Below are positions 9,206 through 17,840 of a stretch of 57,370 bases of DNA, piece after piece; position 1 is the stretch's first letter; each line of letters starts with the position of its first letter. The translations under genes and the position numbers were made by a program. This DNA comes from Hyphomicrobiales bacterium. Lineage in GTDB: Bacteria; Pseudomonadota; Alphaproteobacteria; Rhizobiales; Rhizobiaceae. Below the pieces are notes generated by a model that had not been told where the DNA came from, ran no database searches, and was given only the letters and a program-made list of their open reading frames with translations. The stretch spans positions 1 to 57,370 of the forward strand of contig UBTA01000002.1 in NCBI GenBank assembly GCA_900468065.1, read 5' to 3'.

Positions 9206-9227
9206 ACGGCGGCGGTTTCGCCGCCGT
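9206..9227 (+). other. intercistronic stem-loop after the binding-protein gene
   Basis: Perfect 9-bp GC-rich stem (ACGGCGGCG / CGCCGCCGT) with a GTTT loop between the binding-protein and ATPase genes. No T run follows, so it is more likely an mRNA-stabilising or processing hairpin that lets the binding protein be made in excess than a full terminator. Confidence 0.55.
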
Positions 9228-9260
9228 CTCAAACTGCTTATCGACGTGGAGGAGACGACC

Positions 9261-10361
9261 TTGAATTTTCCGGTTCAAACCGCGGCGGCGGTGCTTTCGC
9301 CCAAACAGACGGCCCGTCTTGAACTGGATGGCCTGCGCCGCTCGTTCGGCGCCTATACCGCGCTCGACGGCATCGATCTTTCCATCGAACCCGGCGAATT
9401 CATAGCGCTTCTCGGCCCGTCCGGTTGCGGCAAGTCGACGGCGCTCAATTGCGTGGCCGGGCTTCTGGCCCTATCGGGCGGTGAAATCCGGTTGGGCGGC
9501 GACCGTATCGACCAGCTCGAGCCGGAAAAACGCGGTTTCGGCATGGTGTTCCAGAGCTATGCGCTGTTCCCGCACATGAGCGTGCGGCGCAATGTCGGCT
9601 TCGGGTTGACCATGCAGGGTATTCGCGGCAGCGAGGCCGACCAGCGTATCGAACAAGCCCTGGCGCTGGTCAGGCTCGAAAGCCAGATCGACAAGCTGCC
9701 GGGGCAACTGTCCGGCGGACAACAGCAGCGCGTGGCGATTGCCCGCGCCATCGTCATCCGGCCGCCGGTCGTGCTGATGGACGAGCCGCTGTCCAATCTC
9801 GATGCCAAGCTGCGGCTTGAGATGCGCGCCGAAATCCGTGGCATCCACGATCAGATCGGCTCGACAACCATTTACGTGACGCATGATCAAGACGAGGCGC
9901 TGTCGCTGGCCGACCGGATCGTCGTGATGAACCAGGGCCGGATCATGCAGATCGGCTCGCCGCAGGATCTTTACCAGCGGCCCAATCATATCGACGTCGC
10001 CGATTTCATGGGGTTTCGCACGCGCATCAATGGCCGCGTCACCGGTGTGTCCGGTGAGGAAGCCCGCATCGAGGTGGCCGGAGCGCAGCTTACGGGCACA
10101 ATGCGCGAGCCGCTCCAAGTTGGCGATGCTGCAGTGCTGTCGGTTCGGCCCGAGGATCTTGTCGCCGTAGAGGACGGCGACGGTATGCCCGCGACCGTCG
10201 TCAACATGGAATATCGCGGCCGTGCCTTTTTCGGGCTGGCCAGGTCGGCGGATGGTTCCGATCTCTATTTCCGCGCTGAACAGGCCTTGCCGCGCGGTGC
10301 ATCCGCGACATTGCAGCCGGCGCTGGGCCGGGCGCTGTTGTTCAAGGGAACGGGCGCATGA
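9261..10361 (+). CDS. ABC transporter ATP-binding protein (PotA/UgpC type)
   Basis: A 366-residue ATPase energising the adjacent permeases. Walker A GPSGCGKS, Q-loop VFQSYALFPH, signature LSGGQQQR, Walker B VVLMDEPLSNLDA and switch THDQDEALSLADR are all intact, and a C-terminal TOBE-like domain follows (about residues 245-366). The likely start is the TTG at 9261, placed 6 bases after the strong Shine-Dalgarno GGAGGAG; a GTG at 9246 in the same frame would put that site inside the gene. Its end overlaps the first permease by four bases (ATGA). Confidence 0.92.
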   Translation: MNFPVQTAAAVLSPKQTARLELDGLRRSFGAYTALDGIDLSIEPGEFIALLGPSGCGKSTALNCVAGLLALSGGEIRLGGDRIDQLEPEKRGFGMVFQSYALFPHMSVRRNVGFGLTMQGIRGSEADQRIEQALALVRLESQIDKLPGQLSGGQQQRVAIARAIVIRPPVVLMDEPLSNLDAKLRLEMRAEIRGIHDQIGSTTIYVTHDQDEALSLADRIVVMNQGRIMQIGSPQDLYQRPNHIDVADFMGFRTRINGRVTGVSGEEARIEVAGAQLTGTMREPLQVGDAAVLSVRPEDLVAVEDGDGMPATVVNMEYRGRAFFGLARSADGSDLYFRAEQALPRGASATLQPALGRALLFKGTGA

Positions 10362-11236
10362 GCACGCCGTCGCTTCGCACCCGGCTTGCCGCACGCGGTT
10401 TGGACGGCACGACGCTTCTGGTTCTGCCGGGGCTTGCGGTCATGCTCGGTCTGTTCATCTATCCGTTCGTCTACGGACTTGCCGATTCGGTCATGCCGAA
10501 GGAAGGTCCCTGGTATGCCAACTATGTGGCATTCTTCAGCGATCCCTTTCAATACCGCACGATTGCATCGACGCTCTGGCTGGCGCTGCCGGTGACGATC
10601 GTCAATCTCGCCTTTGCCGTGCCGATCGCTTTCCGCGTCCGGCTGATGTCGCGCCAAAGGCTTCTGACGACGATCCTCGTGCTGCCGATCACGCTCGGCA
10701 CAGTTTTCGTGGCCGACGGGCTTTTGACGTTTCTCGGTCCACAGGGCTGGTTCAACCGCGTGCTGGTCCTTATCGGCTTGCTGGATGCCCCGGTGAAGCT
10801 GACCAACAACTATTGGGGTGTGTTCGCCTCGCTGGTCATCACCGGCTTTCCCTTCGCTTTCCTTTTGACGCTGTCCTACGTGACCGGCATCGATCCCGCG
10901 ATCGAACAGGCAGCCGCCACCCTTGGCGCCAACGCCCGTCAGCGGTTCACGAAAGTCTTCCTGCCGTTGCTGGTGCCGGGGCTTGCCGTCACCTTCTGCC
11001 TGGCTTTCGTTCAGGCCTTTGCCGTCTTTCCCTCCGCCGTCCTGCTCGGCGCGCCGGCGGGGCCGACGCGGGTGATCTCGATTGCCGCCTATCAGGCGGC
11101 CTTCGAGCAATACGACCATTCGCTGGGGACCGCGATCGCCATGATCATGGGGGCGGTGGAGCTGATTGTCGTGCTGGCCGTTCTGGGAGCGCGATCAATG
11201 TTCTATCGCGGCCCGACCGGGGGGACAAAGGGATGA
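10358..11236 (+). CDS. ABC transporter permease (PotB-like)
   Basis: Inner-membrane permease of 292 residues with about six hydrophobic segments, starting with LLVLPGLAVMLGLFIYPFVYG near residues 20-40. The EAA-type cytoplasmic loop is visible as EQAAATLGANARQRFTKVFLP, the docking site for the ATPase. It overlaps the ATPase gene by ATGA and is followed by the partner permease. It belongs to the uronate-associated transporter. Confidence 0.92.
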   Translation: MSTPSLRTRLAARGLDGTTLLVLPGLAVMLGLFIYPFVYGLADSVMPKEGPWYANYVAFFSDPFQYRTIASTLWLALPVTIVNLAFAVPIAFRVRLMSRQRLLTTILVLPITLGTVFVADGLLTFLGPQGWFNRVLVLIGLLDAPVKLTNNYWGVFASLVITGFPFAFLLTLSYVTGIDPAIEQAAATLGANARQRFTKVFLPLLVPGLAVTFCLAFVQAFAVFPSAVLLGAPAGPTRVISIAAYQAAFEQYDHSLGTAIAMIMGAVELIVVLAVLGARSMFYRGPTGGTKG

Positions 11237-11288
11237 TAACGCTGACAAACCCTGCGCCTGACCACTCATGCTTCCGGGAGATGCCGCT

Positions 11289-12131
11289 ATGATCCGTGAT
11301 CAGGGCCTCGTGTCGAAAATCTGGCGTTATGCCGTCTGGGCGGTTGCCGGCCTGTTCATTCTCAATCTCGTCGGTGTGATCGCCGCCGTAGTGGTCAATT
11401 CCTTTGCCACCCGCTGGCTCGGCACTTGGCTGCCGATCGGCCTGACAACAAAATGGTATTTCAGCGCCTGGAAGGAGTTCCAGCTGTCCAGCGTCGTGTT
11501 CGTGACCTTCCAGATCGTCTTCACCGTGGTGCTGATTTCCGGGGTCCTTGGCGTGACAGCGGCCTATGCGCTGGCGCGGCGGGATTTTCCCGGAAAGCGC
11601 CTCGTTGTATTGCTGTTTCTATTACCCCTGCTCATTCCGCCGCTGACCTACGGCATTCCACTGGCGACGGTGCTCTATCAGCTCGGTCTTGGCGGTTCCT
11701 TCTGGGGCGTCGTGCTGATCAATCTCGTACCCTCGCTGCCCTTCGTCGTTCTGGTAATGATCCCCTTCATCGAACAGATCGACCCGCGCATCGAGGCAGC
11801 GGCGCGCGTCTTCGGGGCCGGTACCGGCAGCCTGTTTTTGCGCATCCTGTTGCCGCTTCTGCTTCCCGGCATGCTGGCGGCACTGCTTCTGGTGCTGGTG
11901 CGCACGATTGCGATGTTCGAGCTGACATTTCTCATCGCCGGGCCGACAAGCCAGACGCTGGTCGTTTCGCTCTACTACGCCGTCTTTGCCTCGGGCGTGC
12001 GGGCCGGACAGTCGATCGACGCCATGGCGGTGATATACATGGTGACGACGCTGTTCTGGCTGATCCTAGCCCTGCAATTTGTCAATCCCTCGCAAATCGT
12101 CGCCCGCGCCAAACAGCAGCCCGCATCATGA
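11289..12131 (+). CDS. ABC transporter permease (PotC-like)
   Basis: Second permease of the uronate-associated transporter, 280 residues and six predicted membrane segments. The EAA loop reads EAAARVFGAGTGSLFLRILLP. The ATG at 11289 is preferred because GGGAG lies about 9 bases upstream; an in-frame ATG at 11268 would add seven residues. Its last bases overlap the uxuB start (ATGA at 12128-12131), showing translational coupling between transport and catabolism. Confidence 0.9.
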   Translation: MIRDQGLVSKIWRYAVWAVAGLFILNLVGVIAAVVVNSFATRWLGTWLPIGLTTKWYFSAWKEFQLSSVVFVTFQIVFTVVLISGVLGVTAAYALARRDFPGKRLVVLLFLLPLLIPPLTYGIPLATVLYQLGLGGSFWGVVLINLVPSLPFVVLVMIPFIEQIDPRIEAAARVFGAGTGSLFLRILLPLLLPGMLAALLLVLVRTIAMFELTFLIAGPTSQTLVVSLYYAVFASGVRAGQSIDAMAVIYMVTTLFWLILALQFVNPSQIVARAKQQPAS

Positions 12132-13603
12132 CCCGATTATCGAATGAGACCCTGGCGCATCTGCCGGAAACGATCGCAAAGCCGGGTTACGACCGGAAGA
12201 AGGTGAGCATAGGCATCGTCCATCTCGGGATCGGCGCGTTTCACCGCGCGCATCAGGCGGCCTTTACCGATGAGGTTCTGGCCGCTGATCCCTCCTGGGG
12301 GATTTGTGGGGTCTCGTTGCGCAGCGCCGAGACGCGGGATGCGCTTGCACCGCAAGACGGGCTCTATACGCTGAAGGTTCAGGATGGCGCGGGCGAGACG
12401 CTGCGTATCATCGGCAGCGTGGTCGAAACCCTTGTCGCGCCGGAGGATCCGCAGGCTGTACTCGTGCGGATGGCTGACCCGGAAACCCGTATCGTCTCGT
12501 TGACCGTCACCGAAAAGGGCTACTGCCACGATCCGGCGACCGGTACGCTGGATGGCAAACATCCAGATGTTCTCCACGATCTGCAAAATTCGGATAACCC
12601 CCGATCGGCCATCGGCTTCATCGTCGAGGCACTGGCACGCCGGCGGGCAGCAGGCGTGGCGGCATTCACACTTTTATCGTGCGACAATCTTCCTTCAAAC
12701 GGCCATGTGCTAAAGCGTGTCGTCAGCCGTTTTGCCGAGCTGCGTGATCCTGCACTGGCCGCTTTCGTCGCCGATGTCGCCTCGCCATCCACCATGATCG
12801 ACCGGATCGTGCCGGCAACGACGGATGCTGATCGTTCCGCCATTGCGGTTGCGCTTGGTGTCGACGATGCCTGGCCGGTGGTGACCGAGCCGTTCCGGCA
12901 ATGGGTCGTGGAGGATCTTTTTCCGCTTGGCCGGCCTGCATGGGAGGAGGCGGGCGCCGTGTTCGTCCCCGAGGTTTCTGCCTTCGAGACGATGAAGCTG
13001 CGGCTTCTTAACGGCAGTCACTCGACACTTGCCTATCTCGGCTTTCTCGCTGGCGCTGAAACCGTGGCGGAATCCATGGCCTTGCCGGGCATGCAGGCGC
13101 TGATCGAGGGACTGATGCGCGAAGAGGTTTCTTCGACGCTGCCGCCGCTTGCTGGTTTTGATCTGGCTGCCTACCGTCTGGCGCTGATTGCGCGTTTCAA
13201 AAATCCCGCGCTGCGCCATCGCACCTGGCAGATCGCCATGGACGGCTCGCAAAAACTGCCGCAACGTCTGCTCGCAACGATCCGTGACCGCATACGGGCA
13301 GCGGCGTCCTATGATCGGTTGGCGCTCGGGGTTGCCGCCTGGATGTCTTATGCAAGCGGGTTTGATGAGGCTGGACACGCGATCGACGTTCGTGATCCAC
13401 TGGCGGGACGCATCGCGGCAATGACGCAAGGTCTGGATGATCCGGAAGAGATCGTCGCGGCCTTCCTCAGTTTGACGGAGGTCTTCGCCGACGATTTAGG
13501 CGGCGATGCCGGTTTCCGTTCGAGGCTGGTCGATAGCCTGTCGCGTTTACGATCGGGTGGCGCCGCTGCAGCGTTGTCGGCTTGGGGGCAGCACAGCGCG
13601 TAA
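12128..13603 (+). CDS. uxuB: D-mannonate oxidoreductase / mannitol dehydrogenase family (fructuronate reductase)
   Basis: Polyol-specific long-chain dehydrogenase of 491 residues. The N-terminal nucleotide-binding motif is GIVHLGIGAFHRAHQA (about residues 29-44) and the catalytic Lys/Asn/His stretch is KLRLLNGSHSTLAYLGFLAG (about 296-315). In this context it should reduce D-fructuronate to D-mannonate, linking UxaC to UxuA. The start ATG overlaps the stop of the upstream permease. The family also contains mannitol and arabinitol dehydrogenases, so the substrate assignment rests on the flanking uxaC and uxuA genes. Confidence 0.9.
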   Translation: MTRLSNETLAHLPETIAKPGYDRKKVSIGIVHLGIGAFHRAHQAAFTDEVLAADPSWGICGVSLRSAETRDALAPQDGLYTLKVQDGAGETLRIIGSVVETLVAPEDPQAVLVRMADPETRIVSLTVTEKGYCHDPATGTLDGKHPDVLHDLQNSDNPRSAIGFIVEALARRRAAGVAAFTLLSCDNLPSNGHVLKRVVSRFAELRDPALAAFVADVASPSTMIDRIVPATTDADRSAIAVALGVDDAWPVVTEPFRQWVVEDLFPLGRPAWEEAGAVFVPEVSAFETMKLRLLNGSHSTLAYLGFLAGAETVAESMALPGMQALIEGLMREEVSSTLPPLAGFDLAAYRLALIARFKNPALRHRTWQIAMDGSQKLPQRLLATIRDRIRAAASYDRLALGVAAWMSYASGFDEAGHAIDVRDPLAGRIAAMTQGLDDPEEIVAAFLSLTEVFADDLGGDAGFRSRLVDSLSRLRSGGAAAALSAWGQHSA

Positions 13604-13651
13604 CATCGGCATTTTCCGCAAGACCCGCACTTCAACTCATCGGCACAGTGC

Positions 13652-16639
13652 CTAAAAGTCTACCATCAGGTTCGCCTGTGCTGCGTTTGACTGCGATCCA
13701 TCGGCGAATTCACCCGAATAGGTCAGCGTTAGGCGAGCGGATTTGGAGAGTTTGGCAGAAATGCCCGCCTCGATGACCAAGGCATCGCGCGGCATCGTGA
13801 CACCTTCAATCATGAACGGTGTGCCTCCGGAAAAGGCGAGGCGGGAGGAGGGTGTCAGGTCGCCGGCGGCGTGCTGCCAACCCAGCATGCCAGTGACGGC
13901 GACGGGGAGTTCAGCGGTTGGCAGATCAGACGAGAAGCGGATCCCTGCTGTCGATAAGGTGATCGCATCCGAGCCGCCTGCCGCTGACAGGGCGGCCGCA
14001 CCACCGCTTTCGCGGAAACCATCGGTATTGAGGCGGATATAGGCAAGATTGGCGAATGGCTGGAGATTGATGTCATCCATCTCCAGCGTCCAGGAAAGAT
14101 CCGCGAAAACCTGCGTGGTGGCGCTGTCATAATCGGCTGTCAGCCTGTCGGCAAAGGTGCCAAAGGAAATGCCACGGCCTGTTGACGTCTCGTTGCGCGA
14201 GTAAATGGCACCACCAGTCAAGTCCAGCGGTCCGATACCGCCCCACGCATAGAGGCCGACGTGATAGGACTGGGCTTTCGCCTGCGGTTGCATCGAAAGA
14301 TGGCTATAACCGAACAGACCGCCCAGGCACCATTGATCGGAAATCGCGGCATCGACCCCGAAAATCGCGCCGCCAACACGGCCATCGACGCCCGTTGCAT
14401 TTCCGTCGCCTAAGACGGTGTTTGCCGCGAGGAAGCCGGAGGTCCAGAACGCCGCATCGCCGGCCTGCACGGAATGCCGCCCGGCAGAAGGGTGCATTCG
14501 GTCGAGTATCGCTTCACGCTGGAAGCGGCTTTCCCACAAAAGTTCGCTCTTGAGAGAGGCGTGAACTTCTCCGTTTAGCTGCGAGAAGGCGCTGCGGGCA
14601 GTTGGCGCGTCCAGTGGCAAAACGGCCATAAAGAGCGGGGTTGATGCCCCCAGAGCCTTAATGGACGCTGCTGCTGCGCGATCATTTTCAGTCGCCACGA
14701 CATCGGCAAATCGCACGTTATTGCGATCAAGTGCGAGATCGACGGTCGTCGGGCCGTAGGTCAGCGTCGGTAACAGAAAGGCAAAATCGCTGGCAACGCT
14801 GTCAAAGGCGCCGGTGACACTACCGGCGGTCAGGATCGTGTAGTCGGTCGCCACGCCATAGGTGCCGCTTGCGGCCTTGATATCCAAAGTGCCACCTTCG
14901 ATGACGAGCGCGCCCGCGGCATTCACCCGGTCGGAAAGGCCGCTTGCGTCGATATCGACCTCGTAGGTCGATGCGGCCCGCAATGTCAGATTTCCGTTGA
15001 CCGCAAGCGTCTGGATGCCCGGTCCAGGCGCCAGCACGCCGCCCGCATTCACCGTCAATCCGCCAGCAACACCGCTACCGGACAACAGCCCGCCATCAAA
15101 GACGTCAATCGACCCCGTAACCGTTCCTTGATTGACGAGCGCGCCGCCCGTGACCGATGCCGTTCCGCTGATCGTCCCGGTGTTGGAGAATGTCCCGTCA
15201 CTGTTTATCAGCGAGGCAACTGTTCCGTCGTTGAGAGCGTTGCCGGCATTTGCGACCGCGCCAGCGGTTGCGCCGCTGTTGTTGGTGAACGTACCCTGCG
15301 TCCCGATGCTGACGTCACCGAGCGCCGCGTTATTGACGACGTTGCCGCCGCCGACCGTCGTGGTATCGGTGACCGTGCCGCCGCCATTGTTGGTGAACGT
15401 CCCTGCGTCGTTCTGGAGGGATGCGACGGTGCCCGCATTCGATACGGCGCCTGAGTTCCGGATCGTGCCGGCCGTGGCGCCGCTGTTGTTGACGAAAGTG
15501 GCGACCGCTGCGACGTCGGCGTCGGTGATGACGAAGTTATTCGCAACGGTGCCGCCGGAAATCGTCGTTTTCCCTGTGATCGTGCCGCCGGCATTATTGG
15601 TAAAGTTTCCTGCGGTGTTGGTCAGGGAGCCGATGGAGCCGGCATTCGAGGTATTGCCCGCATTCGTCACGGCCCCGCTGACAGCGCCGGTTGTGTTGGT
15701 GAAGGTGGCGCCCGCGCCGACACTGACGCCATTGAGGGTCGCATTGTTCGTGGCGCTGCCACCGGTGACGGCCGTTTCACCCGTTACGTTGCCGCCGAAG
15801 TTGTTCGTGAACGCTCCCGCGTCATTCTGGAGCGAACCGATGGTGCCCGCATTCGATAGGGTGCCGGAGTTGCGGATTGCACCGGCCGTCGCGCCGTTGT
15901 TGTTAACGAAGGCGGCTGCGGCTTCGACATCCGCATCCGTAATGACAAAATTGTTAGTGACAGTTCCGCCGGAGATCGTCGTTTTGCCGGCAATGGTCCC
16001 ACCGGCATTGTTGGTGAAGTTGCCGGCCGTGTTCGTCAGGGCTTCGAGCGTTCCGGCATTTGAAGCGGTGCCGTTATTGGTGAGCTTGCCAGCGGTGGCG
16101 GTGCTGTTGTTGACGAATGTCCCGCCGGCCGAGACAGCGACATTGCCTACCGTTCCGTTGTTGGAAAGCGATGTGCCCGTGCCGACAGCGGCGGCACCGA
16201 GCGTGCCGTTCACAGCGACGTTTCCAGTGTTGAGCGTTAACCGGCCGTTGAGGTCACCGTCGATGAACAGGCTGCCGCCATTGAGGTCGACATCCGAGTT
16301 CAACACGCCGCCCGCATTGATGCCAACACTGCCCGACGAGATCGCACTGCCGCTCGTGACGGTTAAGGCGCCCGTATTGGTGATCGTGAGATTGCCGCCG
16401 TTCACGCCCAGCCTACCGATCGAGACGTCCTTGGTGACCTGCGGTGAACCAGTGTTGACGGCAGCTGAACCGCCAACTCCCGGCAGGATAGGGTTCCAGT
16501 TCGAACCGTTGCTGAACTCATTATCCGCAACGCCTGACCATACGGACTGAGCAAACGAAGGCACAGTCAGGACGGCAGAAACCAATGCTGTGAAAAAGCC
16601 CAGACGCCGGCAAAATGCCGGAAGCAGTTCATGTGTCAT
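13652..16639 (-). CDS. autotransporter (type Va) with repeat-containing passenger
   Basis: Outer-membrane autotransporter of about 995 residues. It has a Sec signal peptide (MTHELLPAFCRRLGFFTALV to about residue 31, cleavage after SFA), an Asn/Thr/Gly-rich passenger expected to form a beta-helix, and a C-terminal 12-strand barrel of about 270 residues ending in Phe (ANLMVDF). The passenger holds units of about 69 residues built on FTNNxGG, NAGTIGSL and TISGGTVTNNFVITDADV; the largest duplication is about 138 residues, seen in DNA around 15510-15650 and 15930-16065. ATG 16639 gives the best signal peptide; in-frame starts at 16669 (ATG) and 16702 (TTG) are possible. It ends 49 bp from the convergent uxuB. 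Adhesion or surface coating is likely; no enzymatic motif was seen. Confidence 0.9.
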   Translation of the reverse strand: MTHELLPAFCRRLGFFTALVSAVLTVPSFAQSVWSGVADNEFSNGSNWNPILPGVGGSAAVNTGSPQVTKDVSIGRLGVNGGNLTITNTGALTVTSGSAISSGSVGINAGGVLNSDVDLNGGSLFIDGDLNGRLTLNTGNVAVNGTLGAAAVGTGTSLSNNGTVGNVAVSAGGTFVNNSTATAGKLTNNGTASNAGTLEALTNTAGNFTNNAGGTIAGKTTISGGTVTNNFVITDADVEAAAAFVNNNGATAGAIRNSGTLSNAGTIGSLQNDAGAFTNNFGGNVTGETAVTGGSATNNATLNGVSVGAGATFTNTTGAVSGAVTNAGNTSNAGSIGSLTNTAGNFTNNAGGTITGKTTISGGTVANNFVITDADVAAVATFVNNSGATAGTIRNSGAVSNAGTVASLQNDAGTFTNNGGGTVTDTTTVGGGNVVNNAALGDVSIGTQGTFTNNSGATAGAVANAGNALNDGTVASLINSDGTFSNTGTISGTASVTGGALVNQGTVTGSIDVFDGGLLSGSGVAGGLTVNAGGVLAPGPGIQTLAVNGNLTLRAASTYEVDIDASGLSDRVNAAGALVIEGGTLDIKAASGTYGVATDYTILTAGSVTGAFDSVASDFAFLLPTLTYGPTTVDLALDRNNVRFADVVATENDRAAAASIKALGASTPLFMAVLPLDAPTARSAFSQLNGEVHASLKSELLWESRFQREAILDRMHPSAGRHSVQAGDAAFWTSGFLAANTVLGDGNATGVDGRVGGAIFGVDAAISDQWCLGGLFGYSHLSMQPQAKAQSYHVGLYAWGGIGPLDLTGGAIYSRNETSTGRGISFGTFADRLTADYDSATTQVFADLSWTLEMDDINLQPFANLAYIRLNTDGFRESGGAAALSAAGGSDAITLSTAGIRFSSDLPTAELPVAVTGMLGWQHAAGDLTPSSRLAFSGGTPFMIEGVTMPRDALVIEAGISAKLSKSARLTLTYSGEFADGSQSNAAQANLMVDF
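15512..16065 (-). repeat. intragenic tandem duplication in the autotransporter passenger
   Basis: Two diverged copies of a roughly 414-bp unit, each encoding a NTAGNFTNNAGG...TTISGGTVxNNFVITDADV block, lie in tandem inside the autotransporter gene. Each unit is itself two related halves of about 69 residues. Such repeats arise by slipped recombination and can change passenger length between strains. Confidence 0.75.
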
Positions 16640-16840
16640 GGATCGGCCGATGCAAGCGAGTGCCGACATCCATCGGCGGGATAGGAAACAACCCTTATCC
16701 AATCCTGGTTAATGAATATTTAATCTTTTCCGTACGCTCGCCATCTGGTTGCAAATGCTCTTTCGATCTGCGTGCCGATGCGAACTGGAACGGTTATTGC
16801 ATGAACTCTAATATACATTGCTGTCAGGAGGAAAAGTGTC

Positions 16841-17191
16841 ATGAGTCCGAACATGTCGCATCAATTTCCTGCACTCTGGATACTCATGAGTGTTGGAGAA
16901 AGGTACAAACTCATCGAATCCGTTGATGAGGCGGCGCAGTTACTGATTGATCATTGGCCCTCCCACGAGGGCTGTGAATACATTGGTGCACTGGGTGTCT
17001 GCCGCGACGCGCTGCTCGGTGCCGTTCCGGCTGCTGAGGCCCGCGAAGCACTGATCCGGGCGGCGGACGAGGCGCTCATTTCCTACATCTGCGTGATCCA
17101 AGGGGGCAGGACCTTCAACTTTCTGGGCGGCGGTAGTCCGGCCGGCAAAAGAGGTTTTAAGCCCCGATCCTGGTTTGGGAACGGAGCGTAG
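16841..17191 (+). CDS. DUF982 family protein
   Basis: Small soluble protein of 116 residues with the rhizobial DUF982 pattern: SVDEAAQLLIDHWP, GCEYIGALGVCRDALLG, and EAREALIRAADEA. The function of the family is unknown; it is common on rhizobial accessory replicons. The first 90 or so residues hold the domain; the last 26 (GGRTFNFLGGGSPAGKRGFK onwards) run into a palindrome-rich element and may be a later extension. The ribosome-binding site AGGAGGAAAAGTGTC precedes the ATG at 16841. Confidence 0.75.
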   Translation: MSPNMSHQFPALWILMSVGERYKLIESVDEAAQLLIDHWPSHEGCEYIGALGVCRDALLGAVPAAEAREALIRAADEALISYICVIQGGRTFNFLGGGSPAGKRGFKPRSWFGNGA

Positions 17192-17300
17192 CGAAGCGAG
17201 TTTTTGGTGCCCCGTTTTGGGCACCCAGGACTGCGGTATTTCCGTCGCCCGCGCACGGCAGAGCCGGTCGCCCTGCGGCGCACCGGGAGACCGGCTTAGC
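17181..17300. repeat. palindrome-rich intergenic element
   Basis: A compact element with two perfect inverted repeats: GGTGCCC/GGGCACC (17206-17225, six-base loop) and AGCCGGTC/GACCGGCT (about 17264-17298). It overlaps the 3' end of the DUF982 gene. The layout resembles dispersed palindromic elements such as the RIME-type repeats of rhizobia, but identity cannot be confirmed from one copy. No T run follows either hairpin on either strand in terminator geometry. Confidence 0.4.
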
Positions 17301-17313
17301 GCTGCTTCTGGCC

Positions 17314-17673
17314 TCAGTGATGCGGCAGCTTCAGCTTGAAGGTGAGATTTGGCGCCGGTTCCACGCCGAACTGACGCCTGACCTGGCGGGATGCGGAAGC
17401 GTCGAACAATGAGCCTGGCAAAGGGGTGGTGAGACGCCAACGGCAGGGCGTAGCAGCATCCGGCATGGCTTGATGGGTCACAGCAGAAATCGGGATGACC
17501 CATTCCGGCTTTTTCAGGCCCAAATCCTGGTTTGCGATCCATGTTAGGACGGCAAAGGTTTTGCCATCATACTCGATGGATGAGAGATAAGCGGTTCGGG
17601 ACGATACATCCGCCTGAACGGCATGCTCGATTTCGCAATCCGAAATAACCTGAATATCAATCTTGCTCGTCAT
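17314..17673 (-). CDS. hypothetical protein (119 aa)
   Basis: An unrecognised 119-residue soluble protein beginning MTSKIDIQVISDCEIEHAVQ. It has a beta-rich N-terminal half (SSIEYDGKTFAVLTWIAN) and a basic C-terminus. No signal peptide or membrane segment. AAAGACG precedes the ATG as a weak Shine-Dalgarno. Its neighbours (DUF982 and an amidohydrolase) give no functional hint. Codon use looks like that of real genes. Confidence 0.6.
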   Translation of the reverse strand: MTSKIDIQVISDCEIEHAVQADVSSRTAYLSSIEYDGKTFAVLTWIANQDLGLKKPEWVIPISAVTHQAMPDAATPCRWRLTTPLPGSLFDASASRQVRRQFGVEPAPNLTFKLKLPHH

Positions 17674-17840
17674 CTGCGTCTTTCAGCCGTTCGCACGTGT
17701 TCGATTGATATAGTCTGGCTGTATACCCTTCTGCAACCGGCTGGCGCAGGCTCTCGCAACTGCATACGAGACCCTGCGCTATCGCATTCCCAAATTTGGA
17801 CTTCTGCGCGACAAAGCATCGACCGTCAGTGTCAGCCAAG

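Noticed and set aside
11426..12127. Upstream extension of the uxuB frame
   Set aside because: It overlaps the permease gene in another frame; the real start overlaps the permease stop at 12128.
15512..16065. Regular repeats resembling an array
   Set aside because: They are coding repeats in an autotransporter with diverged units of about 414 bp, not short identical repeats with spacers, so not a CRISPR array.
15132..16550. 472-codon plus-strand frame rich in Pro, Val and Ala
   Set aside because: It is the antisense of the repetitive autotransporter passenger; repeats and GC-rich third positions keep the opposite strand open. No start site or family match.
17206..17225. Hairpin GGTGCCC/GGGCACC as a terminator
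   Set aside because: The T run precedes the stem on the plus strand and becomes an A run on the minus strand, so neither strand has terminator geometry.
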